Shown here: piece after piece, positions 8,470 to 21,620 of the stretch | Numbering within the stretch: the stretch's first letter is position 1 | Layout of the letters: every line of letters starts with the position of its first letter | NCBI RefSeq assembly: GCF_014655955.1 | Contig: NZ_BNBO01000006.1 | Location: 1 to 64,000 of the forward strand | Length of the DNA stretch: 64,000 nt | Source of the DNA: Kitasatospora indigofera | GTDB taxonomy: Bacteria; Actinomycetota; Actinomycetes; Streptomycetales; Streptomycetaceae | Reading direction: 5' to 3' | The notes under the pieces: model-generated | Seen by the model: only the letters and a program-made list of their open reading frames with translations | Databases searched by the model: none | What the model was told of the DNA's origin: nothing | Translations under genes and position numbers: made by a program

Positions 8470-9834
8470 ATGAGCAAGAGTGACCCCGGGATCCTGTTCG
8501 GCAACCGCTTCCTCACCGTGCCCGCACCTTCGGAGACCTTTCCGGAGAACGGCATGACCGCGACGGACGCCATGCGGCTGGTGGACGAGGACCTCGTCAT
8601 GGAGGGCGACCCGCAGCGCAACCTCGCCACGTTCGTCACCACGTGGATGGAGCCGGAGGCGCAGCGGATCATCGCCGAGAACCTCCACCGGAACTTCATC
8701 GACCACGCCGAGTACCCGATCTCCGCGGAGATCGAGCAGCGCTGTGTGCGGATGCTGGCCGATCTCTTCCACGCCCCGGGCAGGACGACCGGGTGCCGGA
8801 CCCAGGGTTCGTCCGAGGCGATCATGCTCGGCGCGCTCTCGCTGAAGTGGAAGTGGCGGGAGCGTCGCAAGGCGGCGAACCTGTCGGCCGAGCGGCCCAA
8901 TCTGGTCTTCGGCGGTGACGTCCACGTCGTCTGGGAGAAGTTCTGCCGGTACTTCGACGTCGAGCCGCGGATCGTCCCGCTCGCCGAGGACAAGTACACG
9001 ATCGGCCCGGAGGACGTGGAACCCCACCTCGACGAGAACACCATCGGCGTGGTCGCCGTCGTCGGCACCACGTTCACCGGCCACATGGACGACGTCGTCG
9101 GGATCGACAAGCTCCTGCGGGGGATCCGCAAGGAGCGGGACCTCGACATCCCGATCCATGTCGACGGTGCCAGCGGCGGTTTCGTGTGGCCCTTCCTCTA
9201 CCCGGACTCGAAGTGGGACTTCCGGCTGGAGCAGGTCCGGTCGATCAACGTCTCGGGGCACAAGTACGGTCTGGTCTACCCCGGCATCGGCTGGCTGGTC
9301 TTCCGTGAGGAGTCGGACCTGGCCCAGGACCTCGTGTTCTACGAGAACTACCTGGGCAAGACCGACGCGACGTTCACGCTGAACTTCTCGACCGGTGCCT
9401 CGATGGTGCTCGCGCAGTACTACAACTTCGTCCGGCTCGGTCGCGAGGGCTACACCTACGTCATGGAGACGATGCAGACCAACGCCCGCGCGCTGGCGGA
9501 CAACCTGCGCGACAGCGGCCGCTTCGAGGTGATCGGCAGCGGTCTTGAGCAGCTGCCGCTGGTCGCCTTCCGGCTGGCCGGCAAGCACGCCTACGACGAG
9601 TCCGACATCGCCTGGCAGCTCTCGGCCGAACGCGGCTGGATGGTGCCGGCCTACACGCTCCCGCCCAACGCGGAGCGGGTGAAGATCCTGCGGGCCCTGG
9701 TCAAGGAGACCCTGAGCCGGGACCAGGTCGACCGCCTGACGCAGGACATCGCCGACGCGTGCGCCACCTTGGACCGCAAGGGGGCGGCCCACCCCGTCGA
9801 GCGGGCCCAGGTCAAGCGCGGCACCGGCTACTGA
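8470..9834 (+). CDS. gadB: Glutamate decarboxylase
   Basis: A 454-residue PLP-dependent group II decarboxylase converting glutamate to GABA and CO2, consuming a proton. It has the PLP-contacting HVDGASGGFV (Asp232) and the PLP lysine Lys265 in SINVSGHKYGLVYPG. The substrate-side motif TGCRTQGSSEAIMLG is near 107-121. Length and the N-terminal FxxRF-like segment match bacterial GadA/B. No GABA antiporter or regulator is adjacent, so the role in acid stress or GABA supply is inferred. The ribosome site is weak (GGTTGAG). Confidence 0.95.
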   Translation: MSKSDPGILFGNRFLTVPAPSETFPENGMTATDAMRLVDEDLVMEGDPQRNLATFVTTWMEPEAQRIIAENLHRNFIDHAEYPISAEIEQRCVRMLADLFHAPGRTTGCRTQGSSEAIMLGALSLKWKWRERRKAANLSAERPNLVFGGDVHVVWEKFCRYFDVEPRIVPLAEDKYTIGPEDVEPHLDENTIGVVAVVGTTFTGHMDDVVGIDKLLRGIRKERDLDIPIHVDGASGGFVWPFLYPDSKWDFRLEQVRSINVSGHKYGLVYPGIGWLVFREESDLAQDLVFYENYLGKTDATFTLNFSTGASMVLAQYYNFVRLGREGYTYVMETMQTNARALADNLRDSGRFEVIGSGLEQLPLVAFRLAGKHAYDESDIAWQLSAERGWMVPAYTLPPNAERVKILRALVKETLSRDQVDRLTQDIADACATLDRKGAAHPVERAQVKRGTGY

Positions 9835-9907
9835 CGGGCCGAGTTGCCGTCCGGCCGGCGGGCATGTCGGATGGTGGGCACATCGTAGCCATCCGGATTG
9901 GACGCTG

Positions 9908-11731
9908 ATGGACCGCTATCCCCCGATCGCCGATCACGGCCTGGTGGGTGACCTGCAGACCGCAGCCCTGGTGTCCTCGCAGGGTGTGGTGAACTGGTTC
10001 TGCTCGCCGAGGTTCGATTCGCCGAGCATCTTCGCCTCGCTGCTCGACCACGACCGCGGCGGGCACTTCCGGCTGGCGCCGGAGCGCTCGGACATGTCGT
10101 GCAAGCAGCTCTACTACCCGGACACCGGCGTGCTGGTGACGCGGTTCATGTCGCCGGACGGCGTCGGCGAGGTCGTCGACTGGATGCCGGCGAACACGAG
10201 CCGCACCCCGACCGACCGCCACAGCCTGATGCGGGTGATCCGGGCGGTGCGCGGCACCGTGCGCTTCGTCCTGGAGTGCCGGCCCCGCTTCGACTACGGC
10301 CGGGCCGGGCACGAGCTGGAGCTGAACGGGCAGGGCGCGGCCTTCCGCGGGCCCGGGATCACCGGCCACCTCCAGGCCAGCTTCCCGCTGGAGCGCGACG
10401 GGCAGGACGTCCGCGGCGCCGTCACCCTGAGCATCGGGGAGTCCGCCGCCGCGGTGTTCACCACCTGCGCGGCCGACGGCGGGGCGCCGCCGCCGCTCAC
10501 CGTCGAGGACGTCACGTCGAAGCTCTGGCGCGAGGTGGACTTCTGGCAGGACTGGCTGCACACCTCCCGCTACCGGGGCCGCTGGGCCGAGATGGTGAAC
10601 CGTTCGGCCATCACGCTGAAGCTCCTGACCTACCACCCCTCAGGCGCCCCGGTCGCCGCCGCCACCATGGGACTGCCCGAGCAGGTCGGGGGCGAGCGCA
10701 ACTGGGACTACCGCTACTCGTGGATCCGGGACGGCTCGCTCTCCGTCCGGGCGCTGCTCGACCTCGGCTTCGTCGAGGAGGCGACCTCGTTCACCAAGTG
10801 GCTGGGCGACCGGATGCACGACCGGGCCGAGCTGCCCGGCGAGCGCCTGCAGATCATGTACCGGGTCGACGGCGACCCGCACCTCACCGAGGAGATCCTG
10901 GACCACTGGGAGGGCTACCGGGGCTCGCGTCCGGTGCGGGCGGGCAACGCCGCCGCCGAACAGCTCCAGCTCGACATCTACGGCGAGGCCCTCTACGCGA
11001 TGGCCGAGGGCCTGGAGGTCGGCACCGAGCTGGGGTACCACGGCTGGAAGGGCCTCGCCCGGACCCTCGACTGGCTCTGCGACCACTGGGACCGCCCGGA
11101 CGAGGGCATCTGGGAGACCCGTGGCGGGCGCAACGACTTCACCTACAGCCGGGTCATGTGCTGGGTCGCCTTCGACCGGGGCATGCGCCTGGCGATCGAA
11201 CTCAGCCGTCCCGCCGACATCCCGCGCTGGCGGGTCGCCCGCGACAGCATCCTCGAACAGGTGATGGTGAAGGGCTGGAGCCAGGCCGAGCAGGCCCTGG
11301 TCCAGCACTACGGCGGCGACGTCCTGGACGCCTCGCTGCTGCTCGTCCCCCGGGTAGGGTTCCTGGCCGCCAAGAGCCCCGGGTGGCTCTCCACGCTGGA
11401 CGCGATGGAGCGCAAACTCGTCTCGGACAGTCTCGTCTACCGCTACGACCCGGCCGCCTCCCCGGACGGGCTGCGCGGCTCGGAGGGCACGTTCAGCCTC
11501 TGCACCTACCTCTACGTCGACGCCCTGGCCCGGGCCGGGCGGGTCCGGCCGGCCCGGTACACCTTCGAGAAGATGCACACCTACGCCAACCACGTGGGGC
11601 TGTTCGCCGAGGAGATCGGCCCCAGCGGCGAGCAGCTCGGGAACTTCCCGCAGGCCTTCACCCACCTGTCGCTCATCATGGCGGCGTCGACCCTGGACGA
11701 GGCCCTCGACAAGCTGCGTGCCCGGTACTGA
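9908..11731 (+). CDS. Glycoside hydrolase family 15 protein (trehalase/glucoamylase-like)
   Basis: A 607-residue cytoplasmic GH15 protein. The N-terminal beta-sandwich opens with MDRYPPIADHGLVGDLQTAA, followed by an (alpha/alpha)6 barrel from about residue 225. Catalytic-region motifs are ERNWDYRYSWIRDGSL, the general-acid segment DEGIWETRGG and the C-terminal EEIGPSGEQLGNFPQAFTHL. No signal peptide is seen. In actinomycetes this subgroup is often annotated as trehalase or glucoamylase; sequence alone does not decide the substrate. A strong hairpin follows 66 bases after the stop. Confidence 0.9.
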   Translation: MDRYPPIADHGLVGDLQTAALVSSQGVVNWFCSPRFDSPSIFASLLDHDRGGHFRLAPERSDMSCKQLYYPDTGVLVTRFMSPDGVGEVVDWMPANTSRTPTDRHSLMRVIRAVRGTVRFVLECRPRFDYGRAGHELELNGQGAAFRGPGITGHLQASFPLERDGQDVRGAVTLSIGESAAAVFTTCAADGGAPPPLTVEDVTSKLWREVDFWQDWLHTSRYRGRWAEMVNRSAITLKLLTYHPSGAPVAAATMGLPEQVGGERNWDYRYSWIRDGSLSVRALLDLGFVEEATSFTKWLGDRMHDRAELPGERLQIMYRVDGDPHLTEEILDHWEGYRGSRPVRAGNAAAEQLQLDIYGEALYAMAEGLEVGTELGYHGWKGLARTLDWLCDHWDRPDEGIWETRGGRNDFTYSRVMCWVAFDRGMRLAIELSRPADIPRWRVARDSILEQVMVKGWSQAEQALVQHYGGDVLDASLLLVPRVGFLAAKSPGWLSTLDAMERKLVSDSLVYRYDPAASPDGLRGSEGTFSLCTYLYVDALARAGRVRPARYTFEKMHTYANHVGLFAEEIGPSGEQLGNFPQAFTHLSLIMAASTLDEALDKLRARY

Positions 11732-11796
11732 ACCGGGCCCCGGCCGGTCGGCGCCGCGCCGCCACCGGGCGCCTCCGGTCCGGACGTGCGGGCCGC

Positions 11797-11837
11797 CCGC
11801 GGTGAGCAGCGCGGGCGGCCCGCGCTGCTCACCGCGG
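11797..11837. terminator. Terminator after GH15 gene
   Basis: Bases 11797-11813 and 11821-11837 are a perfect 17-bp inverted repeat with a 7-base loop, shortly after the GH15 stop. Confidence 0.75.
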
Positions 11838-11945
11838 TGCCGTGCGCGCCGGCCCGGGGACACCCGGAGCGACCGGGCCGGGGGCGTGACACCAACGGCT
11901 CACGATGCCTTGCACCCCGGCGCGCGAGCGGCCTCTGATGGATCC

Positions 11946-12380
11946 ATGCAGTCATCTCCTCCGAATTCCCAGACACAGGTGCCACCGATGGAGCGTTCGC
12001 ACTGGGTGGCCTTCGCCGGAATCCTGCTGATGCTGAGCGGACTGTTCGACATCATCAACGGGTTCGTCGCGATCCTCGACCACGGCTACTACGCGACCAC
12101 CGCCAATCACGGCAATCGTCTGCTGATCTTCAACTACACCGCGTGGGGCTGGATCTGGGTGGTCGTGGGCATCGCCCAGGTACTGGCCAGCCTGGGCGTG
12201 CTGCTGGGGGTCAGGGCGGCACGGATCACCGGCATCGTGCTGGCCTCCTTCTGCCTGGTGGGTCAGATGATGTTCATCTCGGCCTTCCCCTACTGGTCGC
12301 TGTTCACCATGGTCATGTCCGTGCTGGTGATCTACGGGCTGCTGGCCGAGCCGCATCATGTCGAGGGCGTACGGGTGTGA
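11946..12380 (+). CDS. Small four-helix membrane protein (DUF7144-like)
   Basis: A 144-residue integral membrane protein with four hydrophobic segments: about 19-42, 62-84, 90-112 and 116-134. WVAFAGILLMLSGLFDIING and YTAWGWIWVVVGIAQVLASL resemble a membrane family common in actinomycetes. Its function is unknown. The start could also be the ATG at 11988, which removes a polar N-terminus; neither has a clear ribosome site. It is convergent with cydB. Confidence 0.7.
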   Translation: MQSSPPNSQTQVPPMERSHWVAFAGILLMLSGLFDIINGFVAILDHGYYATTANHGNRLLIFNYTAWGWIWVVVGIAQVLASLGVLLGVRAARITGIVLASFCLVGQMMFISAFPYWSLFTMVMSVLVIYGLLAEPHHVEGVRV

Positions 12381-12462
12381 GCGGCGGCCGGCCGGCGGGT
12401 CTCCGCGCCCGGGCCCGTGGCCCGTGGGTGCACCGGGGCCCGCCGTCGCGGGGCCGGCGGTG

Positions 12463-13482
12463 TCAGCTCGCGACGTCCTCGTCGGTCAGCGGCTCCAGCA
12501 CGCCCCGGGTGTCGAGGCGGTAGAGCACCGCCACCGCCGGGCCGATCAGGACGAGGGCGACCAGCGACACGATGAGCATCCACTGCAGGGTGGCACCGGC
12601 CCCGGCGGCCTGCCGGACGGTCAGCGAAGTGGGCACCAGGTAGGGCCGCTGGGCGACGCCCCAGGCGCCGACCGCCAGGGCCACCGCGGCGACCGCGCTC
12701 CAGCGGGCCCGGCCGGGGGAGCGGCCCCCGACCAGCACGGTGGTGGCCGCCCCGGCGGCCGCCGAGAGCAGGACGAGCAGCAGCCCCCAGCCGTGGGTGA
12801 GCCCGTGGTGGACGTAGGAGGCGTCGTCCGCGGTCACGACGAGGCCGGCCGCGGCCACGACCAGCAGGGCCGCGACGGCCGCCCGGGAGCGCCACCGGAA
12901 GTAGCCGACGAGGTCGTGGGCGCCGAAGCGACGGGCGTCGGCGGTGAGGAAGACCGCGCCGAGCACGGCGGTCGCGCAGACGGCGAGCAGGCCGGCGACG
13001 ACGGACGTGGTGTTGGCCCAGGCGTCGGCCGAGGCGACAGTGCCGGGCCGGACCCGCCCGGACGCCACGCTGCCGATGACCGTGCCCAGGAAGAACGGGG
13101 TGAGGAGGGAGGCGACGGCGAAGGCGGCGCCGTAGACGCGGCGGGCGGCGAGGCGGTGGGTGGGCTTGCGCAGGGCGAAGCCGGCGCCGCGCAGGACCAT
13201 GCCGACGGCGGCCAGGGCGAGGGGGAGCCACAGGGCGGTGAACACGGTCTGGAAGAAGTCCGGGAAGCCGGTCCACATCAGCACCAGCACGAAGACCAGC
13301 CAGACGTTGTTGACCTCCCAGACCGGCGCCATGGCGTGGTCGATCAGCCACCGCGGCCGGCGGCCCCGCGCGGCGCCGCCGGCCAGCAGGTCCCAGAAGC
13401 CGGCGCCGTAGTCGACACCGCCGCCGCAGGCGTAGGCGGCGATCGCCAGCAGGAGCACCCAGGCCAGGATGTCGGCGGTCAC
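12463..13482 (-). CDS. cydB: Cytochrome bd-type quinol oxidase subunit II
   Basis: A 339-residue membrane subunit with about nine hydrophobic segments. It begins with the family signature VTADILAWVLLLAIAAYACG, then GVDYGAGFWDLLAG and WEVNNVWLVFVLVLMWTGFP. It assembles with CydA to oxidise quinol and reduce oxygen. The GTG start at 13482 overlaps the cydA stop (GTGA), giving translational coupling. No cydC/cydD maturation genes lie in the window. Confidence 0.92.
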   Translation of the reverse strand: MTADILAWVLLLAIAAYACGGGVDYGAGFWDLLAGGAARGRRPRWLIDHAMAPVWEVNNVWLVFVLVLMWTGFPDFFQTVFTALWLPLALAAVGMVLRGAGFALRKPTHRLAARRVYGAAFAVASLLTPFFLGTVIGSVASGRVRPGTVASADAWANTTSVVAGLLAVCATAVLGAVFLTADARRFGAHDLVGYFRWRSRAAVAALLVVAAAGLVVTADDASYVHHGLTHGWGLLLVLLSAAAGAATTVLVGGRSPGRARWSAVAAVALAVGAWGVAQRPYLVPTSLTVRQAAGAGATLQWMLIVSLVALVLIGPAVAVLYRLDTRGVLEPLTDEDVAS

Positions 13483-14957
13483 TCGGTGCCTTCGCCGGTG
13501 CGTCCGGGGGCGGCCGGTGGCGTGGTCGGCCCGGCCGCGGGCCCGGTGGTGGCGAGTTCGGGGCGCGGGCCGTACGGGGTGTCGCTCTCCGGGCTCTGCG
13601 CGCCGGCGGTGCCGGCCAGGCGCCAGCGGGTGCGCATCTTGAGCAGCACGGTGAGGAACGCCCCGAGGACGAGGACGTAGACCCCGGCCACCACGGCGAA
13701 CATCGTCCACAGCGAGGCCGCGCCGGTCGGGGTGACGGCTTCGGAGACCCGCATGTTCTGGTACACGATCCAGGGCTGGCGGCCGACCTCGGTGGTGATC
13801 CAGCCGCACTCCACGGTCACCACGCTGGCGACGCCGGCGACCGCGGCGCACCGGAAGAACCAGCGCGAGCGGGGCAGGTCACGGCGCCGCCACCAGCACC
13901 AGGCGTACCAGAGCGCGAGCAGGATCAGCACGCTGCCGATGGTCGCCATGATGTCGAACGCCCAGTGCACGATGGTGGCCTGGGTGGCGGTGGGGCGGTC
14001 GGCCGCGGGCACCGAGCTGAGGCCCGTGACCTGGGTGTCGGGGGTGAACCCGGCCAGGATGGAGTCGAGTTGGGGAATCTTGAGGCCGCCCTTGACGGTG
14101 CCGTCCTCCTGGAGGCGGCCGAAGAGGTACTCGGGGACGTGGGTGTCGGTGTCCCAGACCAGCTCGGCGGCGGCGAACTTGACCGGCTGCTTGTGGTAGA
14201 TCTGCCGGGCGATGTTGTCACCGAGGAAGAACTGCACGGGAGTCAGCACCGCGGCGACGGTGAACGGCACGCAGAAGCCCAGGCGGTGGTAGCGGTCCCG
14301 GCGCCCGCGCAGCCAGCCGACCGCGTAGACGCCCGCCACGACGTAGCCGGCGGTGAGGAACATCGCGACGACGAAGTGCCAGTACTCCGGCCCGAACATC
14401 GGGGTGAAGACCGCCTGCCGGACGTCGACGTCGACCGGGTTCCCGCCCGCGTCGAGCGTGAATCCCTGCGGTGTGTTCATCCACGAGTTGGCGGCGATGA
14501 TGCCGAACGCCCCCAGCAGCGCCGCCAGCGGCAGCGGCACGCCCAGCCAGAAGTGCGTCCACGGTTTCAGCCGGCGCCAGCCGTACAGGTAGACGGCGAT
14601 CAGGACCGCCTCCAGGAAGAACGCCCACGCCTCCACGCCGAAACCGACCCCGAAGACATCGCCCCAGCGGCCCATCATGCCCGGCCACAGCAGTCCGAAC
14701 TCGAAGGACAGCACGGTGCCCGTGACCACGCCGACGGCGAACTGCACGGCCATCACCGCCGACCAGCGCCGCGCCAGCAGCATGGCGGCCGGATCGGCCC
14801 GCCGCAGGCCCCGGTGGTGCATCACCAGCGTGATGAACGGCAGGGCCACCCCGAACGGCACCAGCACGATGTGCGAGGCGAGGGTGAACGCCATCATCTG
14901 GCGGGCGGGCAGGAGTTGGGCCGGGGCGTCGGCGAGGAGCCGGGTGACGGTGTGCAC
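13479..14957 (-). CDS. cydA: Cytochrome bd-type quinol oxidase subunit I
   Basis: A 492-residue catalytic subunit carrying the haems. It shows RQMMAFTLASHIVLVPFG (haem-ligand His29), GRWGDVFGVGFGVEAWAFFLEA, PEYWHFVVAMFLTAGYV and the quinol-region GRQPWIVYQNMR. The Q-loop is short, as in actinomycete and cyanide-insensitive-oxidase-like versions. The C-terminal 50 residues are hydrophilic and Pro/Gly/Thr-rich. The start is GTG at 14957 with GGAGGC upstream, inside the end of the SDR gene, so SDR-cydA-cydB form one operon. Confidence 0.93.
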   Translation of the reverse strand: MHTVTRLLADAPAQLLPARQMMAFTLASHIVLVPFGVALPFITLVMHHRGLRRADPAAMLLARRWSAVMAVQFAVGVVTGTVLSFEFGLLWPGMMGRWGDVFGVGFGVEAWAFFLEAVLIAVYLYGWRRLKPWTHFWLGVPLPLAALLGAFGIIAANSWMNTPQGFTLDAGGNPVDVDVRQAVFTPMFGPEYWHFVVAMFLTAGYVVAGVYAVGWLRGRRDRYHRLGFCVPFTVAAVLTPVQFFLGDNIARQIYHKQPVKFAAAELVWDTDTHVPEYLFGRLQEDGTVKGGLKIPQLDSILAGFTPDTQVTGLSSVPAADRPTATQATIVHWAFDIMATIGSVLILLALWYAWCWWRRRDLPRSRWFFRCAAVAGVASVVTVECGWITTEVGRQPWIVYQNMRVSEAVTPTGAASLWTMFAVVAGVYVLVLGAFLTVLLKMRTRWRLAGTAGAQSPESDTPYGPRPELATTGPAAGPTTPPAAPGRTGEGTE

Positions 14958-14963
14958 CGGTGG

Positions 14964-15800
<837 letters not shown>

Positions 15801-15955
15801 GGGTCGTCTCCCGTCGTAGGTTCCCGCGTGTCACCGCAGGCACCCTGCCCGGGCCGTCTTGGACCCCGGGTGAGGCTCGCGGCGCGTTCGGCCGTCAGGC
15901 CCAGCGATGTCCCCCGGCCGGGGGTACCGGCCGGCCGCCGGTACCGGACGCGGCC

Positions 15956-16909
15956 TCAGTGACCGGGCCCGATCACCACGTTCTCCAGGGGCAGGCCCGT
16001 CCGGTAGCGCTCCAGCTGGCTGCGGACCAGCCGCAGCGCGCGGGGCAGGAAGGCGGAGCTGTTCCCGCCCACGTGCGGGCTGATCAGAGTGCGGGGGGCG
16101 TGCCAGAGCGGGTGGCCGGCGGGCAGGGGCTCCGGGTCGGTGACGTCCAGGGCGGCGGCGAGGCGGCCGCGCGCCAGCTCCGCCAGCAGCGCGGCGGTGT
16201 CCACCACCGGCCCCCTCGCCACGTTGACCAGCAGCGCGTCGTCCTTCATCGCGGCCAGGAACCGGGCGTCCACCAGCCCCCGGGTCCGCGCGGTCAGCGG
16301 CAGGGTCAGCACCACCACGTCCGCGCGCGGGACGAGCCCCAGCAGGTCGGCCGCCGGCCGGACCGGGCCGCGCGCAGCGTCCCGGGCGCCGCGCGCCACC
16401 CGCAGGATCTCGCACCCGAACGGGACGAGCCGCTCCTCGACGGCCGCGCCGATCGACCCGTGGCCGACCAGCAGGACGGTGCGGTCGGCGAGCGCGGCGC
16501 TGGGGCGGCCCTCCCACACCTCGCGGTCCTGCGCCCGGACGAAGCCGGGCACGCCGCGCAGCGCGGCCAGGACCAGCGTCACCGCCAGCTCGGCGGTGCT
16601 CGCGTCGTGGACGCCGCGGGCGTTGCAGAGCGTCACCCCGGGGGGTACGAAGGGCAGCAGGTCGTCGACGCCGGCCGACAGGCTCTGCACGGCCCGCAGC
16701 CGGGGCATCCGCTCCAGCAGCGGCAGCGCGGCGGCGGTCCGGGTGTAGGGGACGACGAAGAACTCCACCGACCGGAGCACCGGTTCGGGCGGCGCGGCGC
16801 CCCGGCCGTCCCAGACGGCCGCCGCGAGGCCGGCCGCGCCGACCTGCTCGGCCGGGTAGGGGAGGAGCACGGCCGGTGACCCGGCGGGTACGGCGGAGGG
16901 GCTGCTCAT
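15956..16909 (-). CDS. D-isomer-specific 2-hydroxyacid dehydrogenase
   Basis: A 317-residue NAD(P)-dependent dehydrogenase. It has an N-terminal substrate domain and a nucleotide motif VLLVGHGSIGAAVEERL near residues 140-160. The catalytic arginine is in LLVNVARGPVVDTAAL. ALDVTDPEPLP supplies the acidic helper position, and the catalytic histidine is in LISPHVGGN. This is the phosphoglycerate-dehydrogenase/glyoxylate-reductase fold; the substrate is not determinable. The ATG at 16909 is followed directly by family-like sequence. It is divergent from the cation antiporter at 17105. Confidence 0.88.
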   Translation of the reverse strand: MSSPSAVPAGSPAVLLPYPAEQVGAAGLAAAVWDGRGAAPPEPVLRSVEFFVVPYTRTAAALPLLERMPRLRAVQSLSAGVDDLLPFVPPGVTLCNARGVHDASTAELAVTLVLAALRGVPGFVRAQDREVWEGRPSAALADRTVLLVGHGSIGAAVEERLVPFGCEILRVARGARDAARGPVRPAADLLGLVPRADVVVLTLPLTARTRGLVDARFLAAMKDDALLVNVARGPVVDTAALLAELARGRLAAALDVTDPEPLPAGHPLWHAPRTLISPHVGGNSSAFLPRALRLVRSQLERYRTGLPLENVVIGPGH

Positions 16910-17104
16910 GGGGCGATCCCAACAGCTGTCCGGCGCCGCCGCAATCACCCGGGCCGCCGGACCGCCCGTCCTTCCCCCGTCGGCGGCTCCGGCGGGCCGG
17001 GCCGCTGGGCCGTCCGGGTGGACCGGGCCGGGAAGGCGACCGCGACACCCCGGGGGCGGCGCCGTACCGCGCCCGCCGCGGGGTCGGGGTGCGAAGCTCG
17101 ACGG

Positions 17105-18205
17105 ATGATCGACCGTATCCGCGCCGGCGTCACCCGATGGACCGTCACCGTGCCCCTGCTGGCGCTGGTGACCCTGGCGCTGACCTGGGGGCGGTCGCTG
17201 CCCGGTGCGGTGGTGGCCGTGGTGGCGGCGTTCCTGGCGGGGGCGGTGCTCGCGGCGGTGCATCACGCCGAGGTGATCGCGCACCGGGTGGGCGAGCCCT
17301 TCGGGTCGTTGGTGCTGGCCGTGGCGGTGACGATCATCGAAGTGGCGTTGATCGTGACCCTCATGGCCGGTGCGCCGGTGAAGAACGCGACGCTCGCCCG
17401 GGACACCGTCTTCGCCGCCGTCATGATCACCTGCAACGGCATCCTCGGCCTGTCGATCCTGCTGGCGGCGCTGCGGCACCGGGTCGCCGTCTTCAACGCG
17501 GAGGGCACCGGCGCGGCCTTCGCCACCATCGCGACGCTCGCCACCCTCAGCCTGGTGCTGCCGACCTTCACCACCAGCACGCCGGGCCCGCAGTTCAACA
17601 CCGCCCAGCTCACCTACGCCGCCGTGGCCTCCCTCGGGCTGTACGGGCTCTTCGTGGCCACCCAGACGCTCCGGCACCGCGACTACTTCCTCCAGGTCAC
17701 CGCCGAGGGCGAGCTGCTGGACGAGGACGACCACGGCGAACTCCCCAGCTCACGGGAGGCGCTGACGAGCCTCGGCCTGCTCGGGGTGGCCCTGGTCGCC
17801 GTGGTCGGCCTGGCGAAGGTCGTCTCGCCGACCATCGAGTCGGCCGTCGCCGACGCGGGCCTGCCGGCCTCGGTGGTGGGTGTGGTGATCGCCCTGCTCG
17901 TCCTGCTGCCGGAGACCATCGCGGCGCTGCGGGCGGCCGTCGGAAACCGGGTGCAGACCAGCCTCAACCTGGCGCTCGGCTCCGCGCTGGCGAGCATCGG
18001 GCTGACCGTACCCGCGGTGGCGGTGGCCTCGGTGTGGCTCAGCGGCCCGCTCGTCCTGGGGCTCGGCCCGACGCACATGGTGCTGCTGGCGCTGACGGTG
18101 GCGATCGGCACGCTGACGGTCATCCCGCGCCGGGCGACACCGCTCCAGGGGGCCGTCCACCTGTCGGTGCTCGCGGCGTACCTGGTGCTCGCGGTCAGTC
18201 CTTGA
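17105..18205 (+). CDS. chaA: CaCA-family cation/proton antiporter (ChaA-like)
   Basis: A 366-residue polytopic membrane protein with about eleven hydrophobic segments. It is arranged as two inverted halves, each with an acidic ion-binding alpha-repeat: VAVTIIEVALIVTLMAG near 75-92 and VVIALLVLLPETIAALRAAV near 262-280. An acidic cytoplasmic loop (LLDEDDHGEL) separates them. The ChaA/y4hA group exchanges Ca2+ or Na+/K+ for H+; the ion here is inferred only. The ATG at 17105 begins immediately before the first membrane segment. Confidence 0.85.
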   Translation: MIDRIRAGVTRWTVTVPLLALVTLALTWGRSLPGAVVAVVAAFLAGAVLAAVHHAEVIAHRVGEPFGSLVLAVAVTIIEVALIVTLMAGAPVKNATLARDTVFAAVMITCNGILGLSILLAALRHRVAVFNAEGTGAAFATIATLATLSLVLPTFTTSTPGPQFNTAQLTYAAVASLGLYGLFVATQTLRHRDYFLQVTAEGELLDEDDHGELPSSREALTSLGLLGVALVAVVGLAKVVSPTIESAVADAGLPASVVGVVIALLVLLPETIAALRAAVGNRVQTSLNLALGSALASIGLTVPAVAVASVWLSGPLVLGLGPTHMVLLALTVAIGTLTVIPRRATPLQGAVHLSVLAAYLVLAVSP

Positions 18206-21233
<3,028 letters not shown>

Positions 21234-21251
21234 CGGTCAGCACCCGCGTCC

Positions 21252-21286
21252 GCGGTCCGGCCTGCTCGGGGAGCAGGCCGGACCGC
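21252..21286. terminator. Terminator of GH9 cellulase gene
   Basis: A perfect 16-bp stem (21252-21267 with 21271-21286) closed by a GGG loop, starting 18 bases after the stop codon. Confidence 0.8.
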
Positions 21287-21574
21287 GCTGCGCCGCGCCG
21301 GCCGCACGGCGCACGGGCGGAACCGCCAGGCCGCGGCCGCCGGGCGGCCCCGGAGCGGCCGGCCGCGCCGCCCGGTGCGTGAGGTCGGTCGCCGCCCGGC
21401 CGGCCGGGCCGCCGCCGAGGGGCGCCCGGCGGCCCGGCCGGCCCCGGGGCCGGGTGTGCCTGCCGACGGCACATCGCCGCGGTCCCGCCGGCGGTCGACG
21501 CCGAAGGCCGGCCCCGGGCCGGGCCGACGCGTGCCGCCTCCACCAGATCGTCCCGTCTCCGCAGCCCTGACCCA

Positions 21575-21615
21575 CCCGCCACCCCGGGCGCGTGAGTTCG
21601 GCCCGGGGTGGCGGG
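21575..21615. terminator. Terminator of the clan GH-A enzyme gene
   Basis: Bases 21575-21589 and 21601-21615 are a perfect 15-bp inverted repeat with an 11-base loop, just beyond the stop of the minus-strand gene. Confidence 0.75.
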
Positions 21616-21620
21616 GTTGG

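Larger units (their letters stand above)
21234..21620. other. Convergent intergenic region with two terminators
   Basis: This 387-base gap between the two convergent glycanase genes holds one strong hairpin for each gene, described separately. I see no gene in it. Confidence 0.6.

Noticed and set aside
12358..13680. 440-residue plus-strand open frame
   Set aside because: It is antisense to cydB/cydA with Gly/Arg/Asp-rich composition typical of GC-rich shadow frames.
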